Positions 9,257 through 19,818 are shown, counted from the first letter of the stretch. The stretch: 64,000 nucleotides of DNA from Labrys miyagiensis (GCF_030160835.1 NZ_BSPC01000017.1:1-64000), one strand, 5' to 3'. The notes: generated from the letters alone by a model not told the origin. Translations and numbers: made by a program.

Positions 9257-9337
9257 GGAGTGGCGTCTCCGACCGCCATTTTTTGGAAACGGGGCGTTTT
9301 GCGGGAAAGAAAGATGGCGGTCAGAGACCGCCACTCC
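9257..9337. repeat. Composite palindrome, B type (GGAGTGGCG arms)
   Basis: GGAGTGGCGTCTCC at the left is mirrored by GAGACCGCCACTCC at the right, with inner GACCGCCAT / ATGGCGGTC arms and the core TTGGAAACG between them. It lies between two convergent genes (VOC and the HD-domain oxygenase), a position suited to a bidirectional terminator. Copies at 15823 and 40797 share the outer arms. Confidence 0.8.
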
Positions 9338-9360
9338 AATACCGCCTCACCAAGCAATGC

Positions 9361-11195
<1,835 letters not shown>

Positions 11196-12074
11196 ATGGC
11201 TGAAGCGACACGGCTGCCACCCCTGGTCTGGCTTCGCACCTTTGAAGCCTGTGCCCGGCATCTGAACTTCACCAGCGCGGGCGCCGAGCTCGGCCTGACG
11301 CAGGCGGCCGTCAGCCAGCACATCAGAACGCTGGAGGCAGAGCTCGGTGCGAGGCTGTTCGTCCGGCTCCGGCGCGGCGTGGAGCTGACGGCGGAGGGCG
11401 GCGCCTACCTGCCCCATATCCAGGGTGTCTTCCGCTCGCTTGCGCGCAGCACGACCGAGCTGTTCGGGCCAAGGGTGGGGCGTGTGGCGCTGCGCAGCCC
11501 GATCTCCTTCTCCCTGCTCTGGCTGGCCCCGAGACTGAGCAGGCTTCGCCAGGCCCTGCCGCAAGTACGGCTCGAGCTCAGCACCGTCCATGTGCCGGCG
11601 GACTATGCCGGCGATCAGGAGGGGTTCGATATCCGCTTCGGCATCGGCCCCTTCGAGGGGCGCGAGAGCCACCGCCTGACCTGGGAGCGGCTGGTGCCGG
11701 CGGCTGCGCCGGATCTGCTGCACTTGCTCGACGATCCCGCCAACTGGCCGCATCTGCCCCTGCTGTCGGTGGCGGGAGCGCGCGAGATGTGGCCGGACTG
11801 GTTTGCCCGTGCTGCCCTGCCGCTGCCGCCATCGGCTTCCTTCGTGTTCGACAGCTTCGCCGTGGCTCTCGAAGCCGCACGGGCCGGCGCGGGCGCCGTT
11901 CTGGCCTCCCGCCCGCTCGCCGATGCGGCGCTGGAGGAAGGCACCCTCGTCCGCCTGTCAGACCTCGAACTCACGGGCGAGTGCGGCCATTTCATCACCC
12001 ACGCTGCCGGCCGCGCACTCGCCGCGCATGAGCAGGCCATGCTGGACTGGATCCTGGGGGAGGCGGCGCGCTAG
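11196..12074 (+). CDS. LysR-family transcriptional regulator (GcvA-like)
   Basis: A 292-residue LTTR: N-terminal helix-turn-helix (LNFTSAGAELGLTQAAVSQHIRTLE, residues about 25-50) and a type 2 periplasmic-binding-like effector domain. PPLVWLRTFEACARHLNFT is the usual N-terminus of the GcvA/AmpR branch. It is divergent from tmpAB and so probably activates or represses that pair in response to a phosphonate or betaine. No Shine-Dalgarno is seen before the ATG at 11196, so the exact start is less certain. Confidence 0.85.
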   Translation: MAEATRLPPLVWLRTFEACARHLNFTSAGAELGLTQAAVSQHIRTLEAELGARLFVRLRRGVELTAEGGAYLPHIQGVFRSLARSTTELFGPRVGRVALRSPISFSLLWLAPRLSRLRQALPQVRLELSTVHVPADYAGDQEGFDIRFGIGPFEGRESHRLTWERLVPAAAPDLLHLLDDPANWPHLPLLSVAGAREMWPDWFARAALPLPPSASFVFDSFAVALEAARAGAGAVLASRPLADAALEEGTLVRLSDLELTGECGHFITHAAGRALAAHEQAMLDWILGEAAR

Positions 12075-12167
12075 GCGCAAATGGAGCGCCGACCACCTGT
12101 TCGATTTGCATGAATCGATGTGCAGGACACAGAATACCCGTTCTGCAGGCAAGCAAGGAGACAGCCC

Positions 12168-12938
12168 GTGCCGATCGATCTCAATGGTTTGGGAAACCTC
12201 TTCATCGTCTATGGCATCAATTGCCTGGGCGCTCTTGCCATCGCCCTGGTGGGCTGGTGGGCGGCGGGACTGCTCGAACGGCTTGCCCTGCGTGCCCTGA
12301 TCAGCTCCCATATGGACCCGATCGTGGCGACCTTCCTGGCCAGCCTGGTGCGCTATTCGGTCATGGTGCTGATGTTCGTGCTGATCCTGCAGGTGGTCGG
12401 CATCCAGGCCACCAGCCTCGTCGCCGTGTTGGGCGCCGCTTCTCTGGCCATCGGCCTCGCCTTGCAGGGCACGCTCTCCAACATGGCGGCCGGCGTGATG
12501 CTGTTGCTGTTCCGCCCCTTCCGGCTGGGCGATGCCATCGAGGTGGCGGGCAAGGCCGGCACCGTGAAAAACCTCAACCTTTTCATGACGGAACTCGCCA
12601 GCGGCGACAATGTGCAGATCCTCATCCCGAACGGCCAGGTCTGGGGCTCGCCCATCACCAACACCTCGGCCTATCCGACGCGTAGCGTGAGCGTGAAAGT
12701 GACCGTGCCCTATGGTGGCAATATCGAAGCGGCCGCCGCCCATATCCGCGATGCCCTCAGCCGCGACAATCGCGTGTTGCCGCTGCCGGCCCCGGCGGTC
12801 GATGCCTCCGGCTTCAACGACCGGGGCGTCGAGATTGTCGTGACGGCCTGGACCAAGGCGGCCGATGCGGGCGCCTTCAAGGCTGCCATCGTTCATCAGG
12901 CTTCCAACGCCGTGCAGCAGGCTGCGTCGGCCGCCTGA
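12168..12938 (+). CDS. mscS: Small-conductance mechanosensitive channel (MscS)
   Basis: A 256-residue MscS of the minimal three-TM type. TM3 is the glycine/alanine-rich pore helix (LGAASLAIGLALQGTLSNMAAG), followed by the beta domain (FRLGDAIEVAGKAGTV, LIPNGQVWGSPITN). It opens on membrane tension to release solutes during osmotic downshock. I chose the GTG at 12168 because AAGGAG lies seven bases before it and the protein then starts like other MscS proteins. Its stop overlaps the next gene by one base. Confidence 0.9.
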   Translation: MPIDLNGLGNLFIVYGINCLGALAIALVGWWAAGLLERLALRALISSHMDPIVATFLASLVRYSVMVLMFVLILQVVGIQATSLVAVLGAASLAIGLALQGTLSNMAAGVMLLLFRPFRLGDAIEVAGKAGTVKNLNLFMTELASGDNVQILIPNGQVWGSPITNTSAYPTRSVSVKVTVPYGGNIEAAAAHIRDALSRDNRVLPLPAPAVDASGFNDRGVEIVVTAWTKAADAGAFKAAIVHQASNAVQQAASAA

Positions 12939-13423
12939 TGATCGTCCGCCGCCTTCTGCCCGCCGACTGGCAGGATTATCGCGCCATCCGCCTGCAGGCC
13001 CTAGAAGGCGCGCCCGAGGCGTTCGGCTCCGTCCATGCCATCGAGGCCGCGCGCCCCGCCGAGGCTTTTTCCGAGCGCCTGTCATCCGCCGTGGTCATGG
13101 GTGCTTACGCCGACGGGCGCATCGCCGGCATGGCCGGCTACAAGCGCTGCGAGGGCCCCAGGGACACCCACAAGGCCTTTGTCTGGGGCGTGTTCGTGGC
13201 GCCGGACTTTCAGGGCCATGGCGTCGGCCAGGCGCTGATCACGGCCCTGATTGTCGCCGCACGCCAGGAGGTCGAGCAACTGACGCTCTCGGTGGTCACA
13301 ACCAACAGGTCCGCCATCACCCTTTATGAGCGCAACGGCTTCAGGACCTATGGCATCGAGCCGCGCGCCCTCAAGAGCGCCGCCGGCTATGCGGACGAGA
13401 CGCTGATGGTGCTCCTTCTCTAA
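12938..13423 (+). CDS. GNAT-family N-acetyltransferase
   Basis: A 161-residue acetyltransferase with the GNAT core: IRRLLPADWQDYRAIRLQALEGAPEAF-like N-terminus, VWGVFVAPDFQGHGVGQAL as the acetyl-CoA pyrophosphate loop (Q-G-x-G-x-G/A type) and LSVVTTNRSAITLYERNGF as the last strands. The substrate is unknown. The start ATG shares a base with the mscS stop (TGATG), indicating translational coupling, though no functional link is apparent. Confidence 0.85.
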   Translation: MIVRRLLPADWQDYRAIRLQALEGAPEAFGSVHAIEAARPAEAFSERLSSAVVMGAYADGRIAGMAGYKRCEGPRDTHKAFVWGVFVAPDFQGHGVGQALITALIVAARQEVEQLTLSVVTTNRSAITLYERNGFRTYGIEPRALKSAAGYADETLMVLLL

Positions 13424-13542
13424 GGGACAAGTCCGCGCCTTCATTTCGCGATTTGCCCCTGTTCGCCCCGGGCAAATCGGCTAGGCTGCATGCCTCCCCG
13501 GGGAGCTGAGCATCTCCCTCTTCCTATCCAATCAGGTTTTCC

Positions 13543-14484
13543 ATGGCCCTTCTCCTCTGCATCACCCAATGGGATGTCGCTCCCTGGCTCGACCGGCTGC
13601 GCCGCCTGGCGCCCGGACGCGATATTCGGGCCTGGCCGGAAGTCGGCAATCCCGCCGACATCACCTATGTTGCCGTGTGGAAGCAGCCGCCCGGCCTGCT
13701 GGCGACCTTCCCCAACCTCAAGGGCATCATTTCGCTCGGCGCCGGGGTGGACCACGTGCTTTCGGACCCCACGCTGCCCGACGTGCCGCTCTGCCGGGTG
13801 GTCGACGGCAATCTCACCACGCGCATGAGCGAATGGGTGGTGATGCATGCTCTCATCCATCTGCGCCACCAGCGCGATTACGACCTCCTGCAGCGCCAGA
13901 AGCTCTGGCGCGAGATCATGCCTTCGCCGGCAGCGCAGGAATTGCGGGTCGGCGTCATGGGCCTCGGCGTGCTCGGCCTTGATGCCATCCACAAGCTCAA
14001 GATCATGGGCTTTGACGTCGCCGGCTGGAGCCGCACGCTCAAGCAGATCGATGGCATCCGAACCTATGCCGACAATGACCTCGATGCCTTCCTCGCCCGC
14101 ACCGATCTTCTCGTCTGCCTGCTGCCGTTGACGCCTGAGACCAAGGGCCTGCTCAACCGTTCCCTGTTCGAGAAGCTCGCCCATGACGGCGTGCTCGGCG
14201 CGCCGGTGCTGATGAACGCCGGGCGCGGTGGGCTGCAGGTCGAGAAGGACATCCTCACCTGCCTCGACGAGGGGGTGCTCGGAGCGGCGACGCTCGACGT
14301 CTTCGAGACCGAGCCGCTGCCGGCCGACAGCCCGCTGTGGTCGCATCCGGCCGTCACCGTCACACCCCATAACTCGGCGGTCTCGGACGAGGATGCGGTG
14401 GGGCGCTTCGTGCTGCGCCAGGTCGAGCGGCATGAGCGCGGCTTGCCCTTCGAAGCCCCTGTGGACAGGAACCGCCATTACTGA
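13543..14484 (+). CDS. ghrA: Glyoxylate/hydroxypyruvate reductase A-type 2-hydroxyacid dehydrogenase
   Basis: A 313-residue D-2-hydroxyacid dehydrogenase. The NAD(P)-binding motif GLGVLG is at residues 140-145, after the short catalytic domain typical of GhrA (no long N-terminal extension). Arg in LMNAGRGGLQVEKD, Glu in FETEPLP and His in VTVTPHNSAVSDEDAV form the catalytic set. GhrA reduces glyoxylate and hydroxypyruvate with NADPH. It stands alone upstream of hpf; no link is apparent. Confidence 0.85.
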   Translation: MALLLCITQWDVAPWLDRLRRLAPGRDIRAWPEVGNPADITYVAVWKQPPGLLATFPNLKGIISLGAGVDHVLSDPTLPDVPLCRVVDGNLTTRMSEWVVMHALIHLRHQRDYDLLQRQKLWREIMPSPAAQELRVGVMGLGVLGLDAIHKLKIMGFDVAGWSRTLKQIDGIRTYADNDLDAFLARTDLLVCLLPLTPETKGLLNRSLFEKLAHDGVLGAPVLMNAGRGGLQVEKDILTCLDEGVLGAATLDVFETEPLPADSPLWSHPAVTVTPHNSAVSDEDAVGRFVLRQVERHERGLPFEAPVDRNRHY

Positions 14485-14629
14485 AAGGGAAGCGGAACAA
14501 CCTCATCGTGAAACTATTGTAACGTTGACGCCGCCTTCAGACGGTCTTACCTAAAGGGGTGGCGGCAACAAGACCGCCTTTCTGCGGCGGGCCATCAGGC
14601 CCTGCGTGTCTCAAGAAGCGGAGCGAAGC

Positions 14630-15211
14630 ATGACGCTGCGTGTCTCCGGACAAAATCTCGACATCGGTGATGCCTTGCGAACCCACGTCCAGGCGCGGGT
14701 TGCGGACAGCCTGTCGAAGTATTTTGACCAATCCTACACCGGCCAGGTCACTGTGAAGAAGGAAGGCACCGGTTTCCGGACCGATTGCCGCATTCATCTT
14801 CCTACCGGGCTTACCTTGCAAACCGAATCGATGGCGCATGACCCCCATGCCAGCGTCGATCTCGCAACGGAGCGCCTGACCAAGCGCCTCAAGCGCTACA
14901 AGCACCGCATCAAGGATTATCATGCCGGCCCGGACAGCGCGACCGCGACTGAATCGACCGACTACATCATTACCGCTCCCAATGAGGAGGAGGCAGTCCC
15001 CGACGAGTTCACGCCGGTGATCGTGGCCGAGAACACCACCCGCATGAAGCGCCTGTCGGTGAGCGAGGCGGTTGTCGACCTCGATTTGACGGGTGCCGCT
15101 GCGCTTGTCTTTCGCCACGCTGGACATGGCCGCGTGAACGTGGTTTACCGCCGCTCCGATGGCCATATCGGTTGGATCGACTTGCCGCAAGCCGCGGCCG
15201 AGGCGACCTGA
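14630..15211 (+). CDS. hpf: Ribosome hibernation promoting factor, long form
   Basis: A 193-residue protein with the N-terminal RaiA/HPF domain (MTLRVSGQNLDIGDALRTHV... RLTKRLKRYKHRIKDYH) and a C-terminal dimerisation domain (RMKRLSVSEAVVDLDLTGAAALVFRH...NVVYRRSDGHIGWID). Long HPF binds 30S subunits and joins two ribosomes into inactive 100S particles in stationary phase. The order hpf-ptsN is conserved in Proteobacteria; the usual upstream rpoN is absent and replaced by ghrA. I chose the ATG at 14630 with GGAGCGA upstream. Confidence 0.92.
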   Translation: MTLRVSGQNLDIGDALRTHVQARVADSLSKYFDQSYTGQVTVKKEGTGFRTDCRIHLPTGLTLQTESMAHDPHASVDLATERLTKRLKRYKHRIKDYHAGPDSATATESTDYIITAPNEEEAVPDEFTPVIVAENTTRMKRLSVSEAVVDLDLTGAAALVFRHAGHGRVNVVYRRSDGHIGWIDLPQAAAEAT

Positions 15212-15315
15212 CGGGCCCCCACCGAATAAGCGCCCGCCTCGACAAGGGGCGGGTGCCGTGCTGTTGAGCGGATCGTTTCTACTGGCGATCGGCTCGAACT
15301 CCCGCGAGGACCGCA

Positions 15316-15780
15316 ATGCCTTTGAGCGATCTGTTGCCGCAGGATGCTGTGCTTCCGGCGCTGAAGGTGAATTCAAAAAAACAGGCTCTGCAGGAAATCG
15401 CCGAACGGGCTGCCAAGCTGACCGGCCTCGGCGAGCGGGAAATCTTCGATACGCTGCTCCAGAGGGAGCGCCTGGGCTCGACCGGCGTCGGCAGCGGCAT
15501 CGCCATTCCCCACGGCAAGCTTGCCAAGTTCAACCGCATCTTCGGCCTGTTCGCCCGCCTCGAGCGCCCGATCGATTTCGAGGCTCTGGACGGCCAGCCC
15601 GTCGACATCATCTTCCTGCTGCTGGCCCCGGAAAGCGCCGGAGCGGACCATTTGCGGGCCCTCTCGCGCATCGCCCGCATGCTGCGCGACTCGTCCATCG
15701 TTCAGAAGCTGCGCGCCACCAACGACGCCGCCGGGCTCTACTCGATCCTGTGCGCCGAACCGACCTCGCACGCGGCGTGA
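15316..15780 (+). CDS. ptsN: Nitrogen-regulatory PTS IIA protein
   Basis: A 154-residue EIIA(Ntr). The phosphorylated histidine is His66 in GIAIPHGKL. The remainder (FDTLLQRERLGSTGVGSG, LLLAPESAGADHLRALSRIARMLRD) is typical. It receives phosphate from PtsP/NPr and modulates potassium transport, nitrogen and PHB metabolism. It follows hpf by 104 bases. GAGGA precedes the start. A B-type palindrome lies downstream between it and the convergent dapB copy. Confidence 0.93.
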   Translation: MPLSDLLPQDAVLPALKVNSKKQALQEIAERAAKLTGLGEREIFDTLLQRERLGSTGVGSGIAIPHGKLAKFNRIFGLFARLERPIDFEALDGQPVDIIFLLLAPESAGADHLRALSRIARMLRDSSIVQKLRATNDAAGLYSILCAEPTSHAA

Positions 15781-15822
15781 AGCCGGGAGCGCTCACTTTG
15801 CCGGGTGAGGTGCGCCAAACGC

Positions 15823-15900
15823 GGAGTGGCGATCACCGATCGCCATCTTCCCATCCTGCAAACGCGTCGTCCAAAAATGTCGATCGGTGATCGACACTCC
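15823..15900. repeat. Composite palindrome, B type
   Basis: The 20-base arm at 15823-15842 pairs with 15881-15900 with one mismatch (GGAGTGGCGATCACCGATCG against its complement). An inverted version of the core (GCAAACGCGTCGTCCAAAAA) sits between. The upstream flank GCCAAACGC also matches the copy at 9257. It separates convergent ptsN and the second dapB. Confidence 0.85.
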
Positions 15901-15952
15901 TCTCTGCGTCTTCCTCCGCAAAGCTAACCTCTGCCAACCAACAGCCCCGATC

Positions 15953-16768
15953 TCAAAAATCCGCCAATCCCAGCACATCCGCCATTGAATAGAGACCCGG
16001 CGCCCGTCCCAGCCCCCAAAGTGCCGCCCTGAGGGCGCCTCGCGCGAACATCGTCCGGTCCTCGGCCTTGTGTCGGAACTCGATGCGTTCGTGCTCGCCG
16101 GCCAGAATCACGCTGTGCTCGCCGATCACCGTGCCGCCGCGCAGGGCGGCGAAGCCGATATGGCCCTTCTCCCGCGCGCCCGTGTGCCCCTCGCGGCGAC
16201 GATCGGCCCTGGCTTCCAGGTCGATGCCGCGGCCATCCGCAGCGGCTTGCCCCAGCAGCAAGGCGGTGCCGGAAGGCGCATCGACCTTGCGGCTGTGATG
16301 CATCTCCAGGATCTCGATGTCGAACTCCGCATCGAGGCTGCTTGCCGCCCGCCGGATCATGGCGGCGAGCAGGTTGATGCCGAGGCCCATATTGCCCGAA
16401 TGCACGATGACAGCATGGCGAGAGCTTTTCCGCAGCTGGGAAAAATCGTCCGGAGAGAGGCCGGTGGTGCCGCTGACCAGCACCATCCCCCGGCGGGCGG
16501 CAAGGGCAGCCAGCGCCACCGTCGTCGCCGGCGTGGTGAAGTCGAGGATGGCCTGTGCTGTTTCGGGCAAGGCAAGCGGATCGTCCGTCACCGCCATGCC
16601 GCTCGGCTCCAGGCCAGCGAGCCTGCCGCAATCGGCGCCGACGGCGGCCGAGCCCGGACGGGCCAAGGCGCCGCACAGGGTGACGCCGGGCGTCTCCGCG
16701 ATCATGCGGATCAGCGTCTGCCCCATGCGCCCGGAGGGACCGGCGACGACAAGCCCGACATCGGCCAT
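15953..16768 (-). CDS. dapB: Second 4-hydroxy-tetrahydrodipicolinate reductase paralogue (tandem copy)
   Basis: A 271-residue DapB homologue, ungapped and about 72% identical by hand count to the neighbouring dapB. It keeps the nucleotide loop GPSGRMG, the catalytic [15 protein letters not shown] (His157-His158, Lys161), GTTGLS and the terminal SMADVLGL. It is therefore predicted to be active in lysine/diaminopimelate synthesis, or to have taken on a related imine-reductase role. It follows the other copy by 15 bases, so both are probably on one transcript. The AGASGRMG alanine is replaced by proline here, a small departure from the usual motif. Confidence 0.88.
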   Translation of the reverse strand: MADVGLVVAGPSGRMGQTLIRMIAETPGVTLCGALARPGSAAVGADCGRLAGLEPSGMAVTDDPLALPETAQAILDFTTPATTVALAALAARRGMVLVSGTTGLSPDDFSQLRKSSRHAVIVHSGNMGLGINLLAAMIRRAASSLDAEFDIEILEMHHSRKVDAPSGTALLLGQAAADGRGIDLEARADRRREGHTGAREKGHIGFAALRGGTVIGEHSVILAGEHERIEFRHKAEDRTMFARGALRAALWGLGRAPGLYSMADVLGLADF

Positions 16769-16783
16769 GATTGATCCGGCGCG

Positions 16784-17599
16784 TCAGAGTTCCGCCAGGC
16801 CGAGCACGTCGGCCATGGAATAATAGCCCGGCTTGCGGCCGAAGCCCCAGATTGCCGCCTTGAGGGCGCCCTTGGCGAAAATCACGCGGCTCTCGGCCTT
16901 GTGCGCGAATTCGATGCGCTCGCCCTCGCTGGCAAAGATCACGGTGTGCTCGCCGACCACGGTGCCGCCGCGCAGCGTGGCAAAGCCGATATGGCCCTTC
17001 TCGCGGGCGCCGGTATGGCCGTCGCGGACGCGGTCCGAATGGCCGTCGAGATCGATGCCGCGCCCGTCCGCCGCGGCCTGACCAAGCAGCAGCGCGGTGC
17101 CCGAGGGGGCGTCGACCTTGCGGTTGTGATGCATTTCGAGGATCTCGATATCAAAATCCTCATCGAGGCTCCTGGCGACGCGCTTCACCACGGCGGCGAG
17201 GAGATTGACGCCAAGGCTCATATTGCCGGACTGCACGATCACCGCATGGCGGGAAGCGGCCTTGAGGCGGGCGAAGTCTTCTTTCGACAGGCCGGTGGTG
17301 CCGATCACATGCACGATGCGCATCTGGGCGGCGAGGGCGGCAAGCTCGACCGTTGCCGACGGGGCGGTGAAGTCGATGATGCCTTCGGCCGCCGTGAGGA
17401 GGGACAGCGGGTCGTCGGTGATCAGCACGCCGTTGGGCTCGAGCCCGGCGACCTTCCCAGAATCCTGGCCGACCGCCGGCGCGCCCGGGCGCTCGATGGC
17501 GCCGCTGAGCACCACGCCGGGAGTCTCCGCGATCAGCCGGATCAGGGTCTGGCCCATCCGTCCTGAGGCGCCTGCTACGACGAGCCGCGTGTCGGCCAT
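16784..17599 (-). CDS. dapB: 4-hydroxy-tetrahydrodipicolinate reductase
   Basis: A 271-residue DapB: N-terminal Rossmann fold with [20 protein letters not shown], and the catalytic [16 protein letters not shown] segment (His157-His158, Lys161). It reduces the dihydrodipicolinate precursor to tetrahydrodipicolinate in the lysine and peptidoglycan pathway. The closer match to family consensus suggests this is the ancestral copy. Its ribosome-binding site reads CCCAGGGAG eight bases before the ATG; the CCCAGG comes from the end of the palindrome at 17611-17719. Transcription must enter through that repeat or start within it. Confidence 0.93.
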   Translation of the reverse strand: MADTRLVVAGASGRMGQTLIRLIAETPGVVLSGAIERPGAPAVGQDSGKVAGLEPNGVLITDDPLSLLTAAEGIIDFTAPSATVELAALAAQMRIVHVIGTTGLSKEDFARLKAASRHAVIVQSGNMSLGVNLLAAVVKRVARSLDEDFDIEILEMHHNRKVDAPSGTALLLGQAAADGRGIDLDGHSDRVRDGHTGAREKGHIGFATLRGGTVVGEHTVIFASEGERIEFAHKAESRVIFAKGALKAAIWGFGRKPGYYSMADVLGLAEL

Positions 17600-17610
17600 G
17601 GTGAATTCTC

Positions 17611-17719
17611 CCTGGGAGCGCGGACGTCTCGTCCGCTCTTGGAAACGTTACAATGCGAGGCAAGGAAGAGCGGACATCGCGACATGCAAGCATGTCGCTG
17701 TGACGTCCGCGCTCCCAGG
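17611..17719. repeat. Composite palindrome, A type, with nested hairpin
   Basis: Eighteen-base arms at 17611-17628 and 17702-17719 pair perfectly (CCTGGGAGCGCGGACGTC). Inside are a GCGGACGTC tcGTCCGC hairpin, the core CTTGGAAACG...GGAAGAGC, and a perfect nested hairpin GCGACATGC-aa-GCATGTCGC (17679-17698). The element begins immediately after the rimI stop codon (17720-17722) and ends 11 bases before the dapB start, so it fills the whole intergenic gap. Confidence 0.92.
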
Positions 17720-18196
17720 TTACAACACCCGCTCCATCACGATCGCCGTGGCTGGCGGCCCCTTGGCGCGGGCGTAATAGGCGTTGCGCCGGGCAATCTC
17801 GTCGAAGCCATGGCGCTGATAGAGCCGGATCGCCGCCACATTGTCCTCGGCGACCTCCAGGAACACCTTCCTGGCGCCCGCCGCGGCCAGGCGGCCGAGA
17901 TGATGTTGCAGCAAGGAGGTGGCCAGGCCCGCGCGCCGGGCCGCCGGCGACACCGCTACACTCAGGATCTCCGCCTCGTCCACCACCAGCCGGGACATGG
18001 CGAAGCCGGTCGGCGTGCCCTTGCCGCCGGGGCGAGCGAGATGGGCGAGGATCAGCCTGTCGGCGAGCATGCGCTCGAATTCGAGGGCGTCCCAGCCTCG
18101 TTCGAAGCCGGTGGCGTGGATGGCGGCCAAACCTGCGGCGTCACCGACGCGGGCATCGGTGATCACCGGCGGCTGTCTCTTGCCGAACCAGCTCAT
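17720..18196 (-). CDS. rimI: Ribosomal protein S18 alanine N-acetyltransferase
   Basis: A 158-residue GNAT enzyme of the RimI type, with the acetyl-CoA loop SVAVSPAARRAGLATSLLQHHL and the ending LEVAEDNVAAIRLYQRHGFDEIARRNAYY, the RimI hallmark. It acetylates the N-terminus of S18 and possibly other proteins. Its ATG overlaps the tsaB stop by four bases (ATGA), the standard tsaB-rimI coupling. Confidence 0.9.
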   Translation of the reverse strand: MSWFGKRQPPVITDARVGDAAGLAAIHATGFERGWDALEFERMLADRLILAHLARPGGKGTPTGFAMSRLVVDEAEILSVAVSPAARRAGLATSLLQHHLGRLAAAGARKVFLEVAEDNVAAIRLYQRHGFDEIARRNAYYARAKGPPATAIVMERVL

Positions 18197-18870
18197 TGTC
18201 GCGCCACCTGTCCGTTCTGCTGGGGCGTGGCGTCGGCGGGCTTGAGATAGGTCGGGCGCGGCGGGGAGTCGGCGGGATCGGCGAGGAGACCGAGCTGGGC
18301 CACCCAGGTGATATCGGGCGCCGGGCTGGAATCGACGATGATGCCGGCCGTACCGGCAGACTTGGCCTCGTTGAACAGCAGGGGCGCGGCGGGTCCGGCC
18401 ATCTTCACCGTCGCCGGCCCGAGCACGCGCGCGGCCTCGCGGAGCGAGATGCAGCTCGCCTCGACGATGCTGCGGCCGCGGTTGGAGAACAGCTCGAAAT
18501 AGACATTGCCGTGCCGTGCATCGATGGCGACGGCGACGTGCTGGCCGTCATTCTCGTCGATATGCGGAGCGGCGATGGCGGCAAGCGTCGAGATGCCGAC
18601 GCAGGGCACGCGCAGGGCGAGGGCGAAGGCGCGGGCGGCCGAGATGGCCACGCGCAACCCGGTGAAGGAACCGGGGCCGACGGTGGTGGCGATGCGATCG
18701 ATCAGGGAGAAGCCGCCAGAGCGCTCGACCACTTGCTGCACCAGCGGAATCAGCGCCTCGGCATGGCCACGCGCCATCAGGATGGTCTGGGACGCGATCT
18801 CGCCGTCATCGGAATCGAACACGCTGGCCGAGCAGGCTTCAAGGGCTGTATCGATGGCGAGAATACGCAT
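18193..18870 (-). CDS. tsaB: tRNA threonylcarbamoyladenosine biosynthesis protein TsaB
   Basis: A 225-residue ASKHA-fold protein beginning MRILAIDTALEACSASVF and containing TVGPGSFTGLRVAISAARAFAL and GISTLAAIA, all TsaB signatures. TsaB scaffolds TsaD and TsaE in making t6A37 of ANN-decoding tRNAs. It heads a tsaB-rimI operon. tsaD is not in the window. Confidence 0.93.
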   Translation of the reverse strand: MRILAIDTALEACSASVFDSDDGEIASQTILMARGHAEALIPLVQQVVERSGGFSLIDRIATTVGPGSFTGLRVAISAARAFALALRVPCVGISTLAAIAAPHIDENDGQHVAVAIDARHGNVYFELFSNRGRSIVEASCISLREAARVLGPATVKMAGPAAPLLFNEAKSAGTAGIIVDSSPAPDITWVAQLGLLADPADSPPRPTYLKPADATPQQNGQVARQ

Positions 18871-19027
18871 GCGCGGAACCTGGGACGTGTCGTCGTTTGC
18901 CGACCAAAGGTCAGCGATATCGCAGGAATCCGCCTTCAGGCAAAGCCCCCGATATAAAAAGCCTAAAGCGTTTTGCGATTTGACGGAATCGGCAACAATC
19001 GCAGAGACGCGTCGAAACGGGGAGTTG

Positions 19028-19171
19028 GAGCAAAACGCGTTTACGCCTAAACGCGCTTTGCTCTAGGGCGTTCTATCTTCAAATCAAATCACCAAGAATC
19101 GCAAAATGCACTCGATACCAACGTGTTAACCTGGCAATCCGGTTCCGTCTGAATGCATTTTGCTCTAGGGC
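19028..19171. repeat. AT-richer inverted repeats with two TTTGCTCTAGGGC copies
   Basis: GAGCAAAACGCGTTTA (19028-19043) faces TAAACGCGCTTTGCTC (19048-19063) with one mismatch. A second, looser pair GCAAAATGCA / TGCATTTTGC spans 19101-19162. Both right arms end in TTTGCTCTAGGGC (19057 and 19159). The second of these contains the complement of the TAG stop of the downstream minus-strand gene. Base composition and arms differ from the other palindromes, so this is a separate family. The rest of 18871-19164 shows no gene. Confidence 0.6.
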
Positions 19172-19818
19172 AGAAGGAAGTAGACCGGAAGATAATGCGC
19201 GTCCTGCAGCCATTCGATGGCCTCCGCCACCGGATAGGCGGCGAGGAACAGGCAGGCATCGAGGAAGGTGCGGGTCACCAGCGAAGTCTGGATCTCCAGC
19301 GTCGGCACTGGGCGCCAGAGCCGGAAATTGGGAATGAAGCGGGGCACGCGCCCGCAATAGGCCTCATAGGCGCGGCCGAACTTGTCACGCAGGAACTGCT
19401 CTTCCTTACGCGTGACGATGGCGAAGACCACGATGGTGATGGCGCAGACCAGGATCGCCGTGGAGATGGCGCCGAATTGTGCGCCGGCGCCGGCCGCGCC
19501 GATGAAGGAGAAGACATAGAGCGGGTTGCGACAGATGGAATAGGGGCCCTCCTCGACGATGATCTGCTTCTTGCGGCCGCCGATATAGAGGGAGCACCAA
19601 GTGCGGCCGACGATGGCGATCGCCATCAGCACTAGGCCGATGCTCTCGATCGTCTCGTCCATGCCCCTGCCGGCGGTGTTCTGCCAGGCCGAGTCGGTGA
19701 AGAGCAGGACAACAAAGCCGATGATACCGAGCGTACCGAGGGCGAATCGCCGTATGGTCTGGACAGCATTGATGTCGATGGACGAGCCAATATCGGCGTT
19801 GTTCTTTATCTTCAGCAT
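19165..19818 (-). CDS. Isoprenylcysteine carboxyl methyltransferase (ICMT)-like membrane protein
   Basis: A 217-residue integral membrane protein with several hydrophobic helices and the conserved cytosolic motif EEGPYSICRNPLYVFSF followed by RKEEQFLRDKFGRAYEAYCGRVPRFIP. These match the SAM-binding region of the ICMT/PEMT superfamily. Bacterial members methylate phospholipids, isoprenoids or have unknown targets. I selected the ATG at 19818 (an earlier GTG at 19848 adds ten residues). It lies downstream of the histidine kinase on the same strand, with 150 bases between. Confidence 0.75.
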   Translation of the reverse strand: MLKIKNNADIGSSIDINAVQTIRRFALGTLGIIGFVVLLFTDSAWQNTAGRGMDETIESIGLVLMAIAIVGRTWCSLYIGGRKKQIIVEEGPYSICRNPLYVFSFIGAAGAGAQFGAISTAILVCAITIVVFAIVTRKEEQFLRDKFGRAYEAYCGRVPRFIPNFRLWRPVPTLEIQTSLVTRTFLDACLFLAAYPVAEAIEWLQDAHYLPVYFLLP

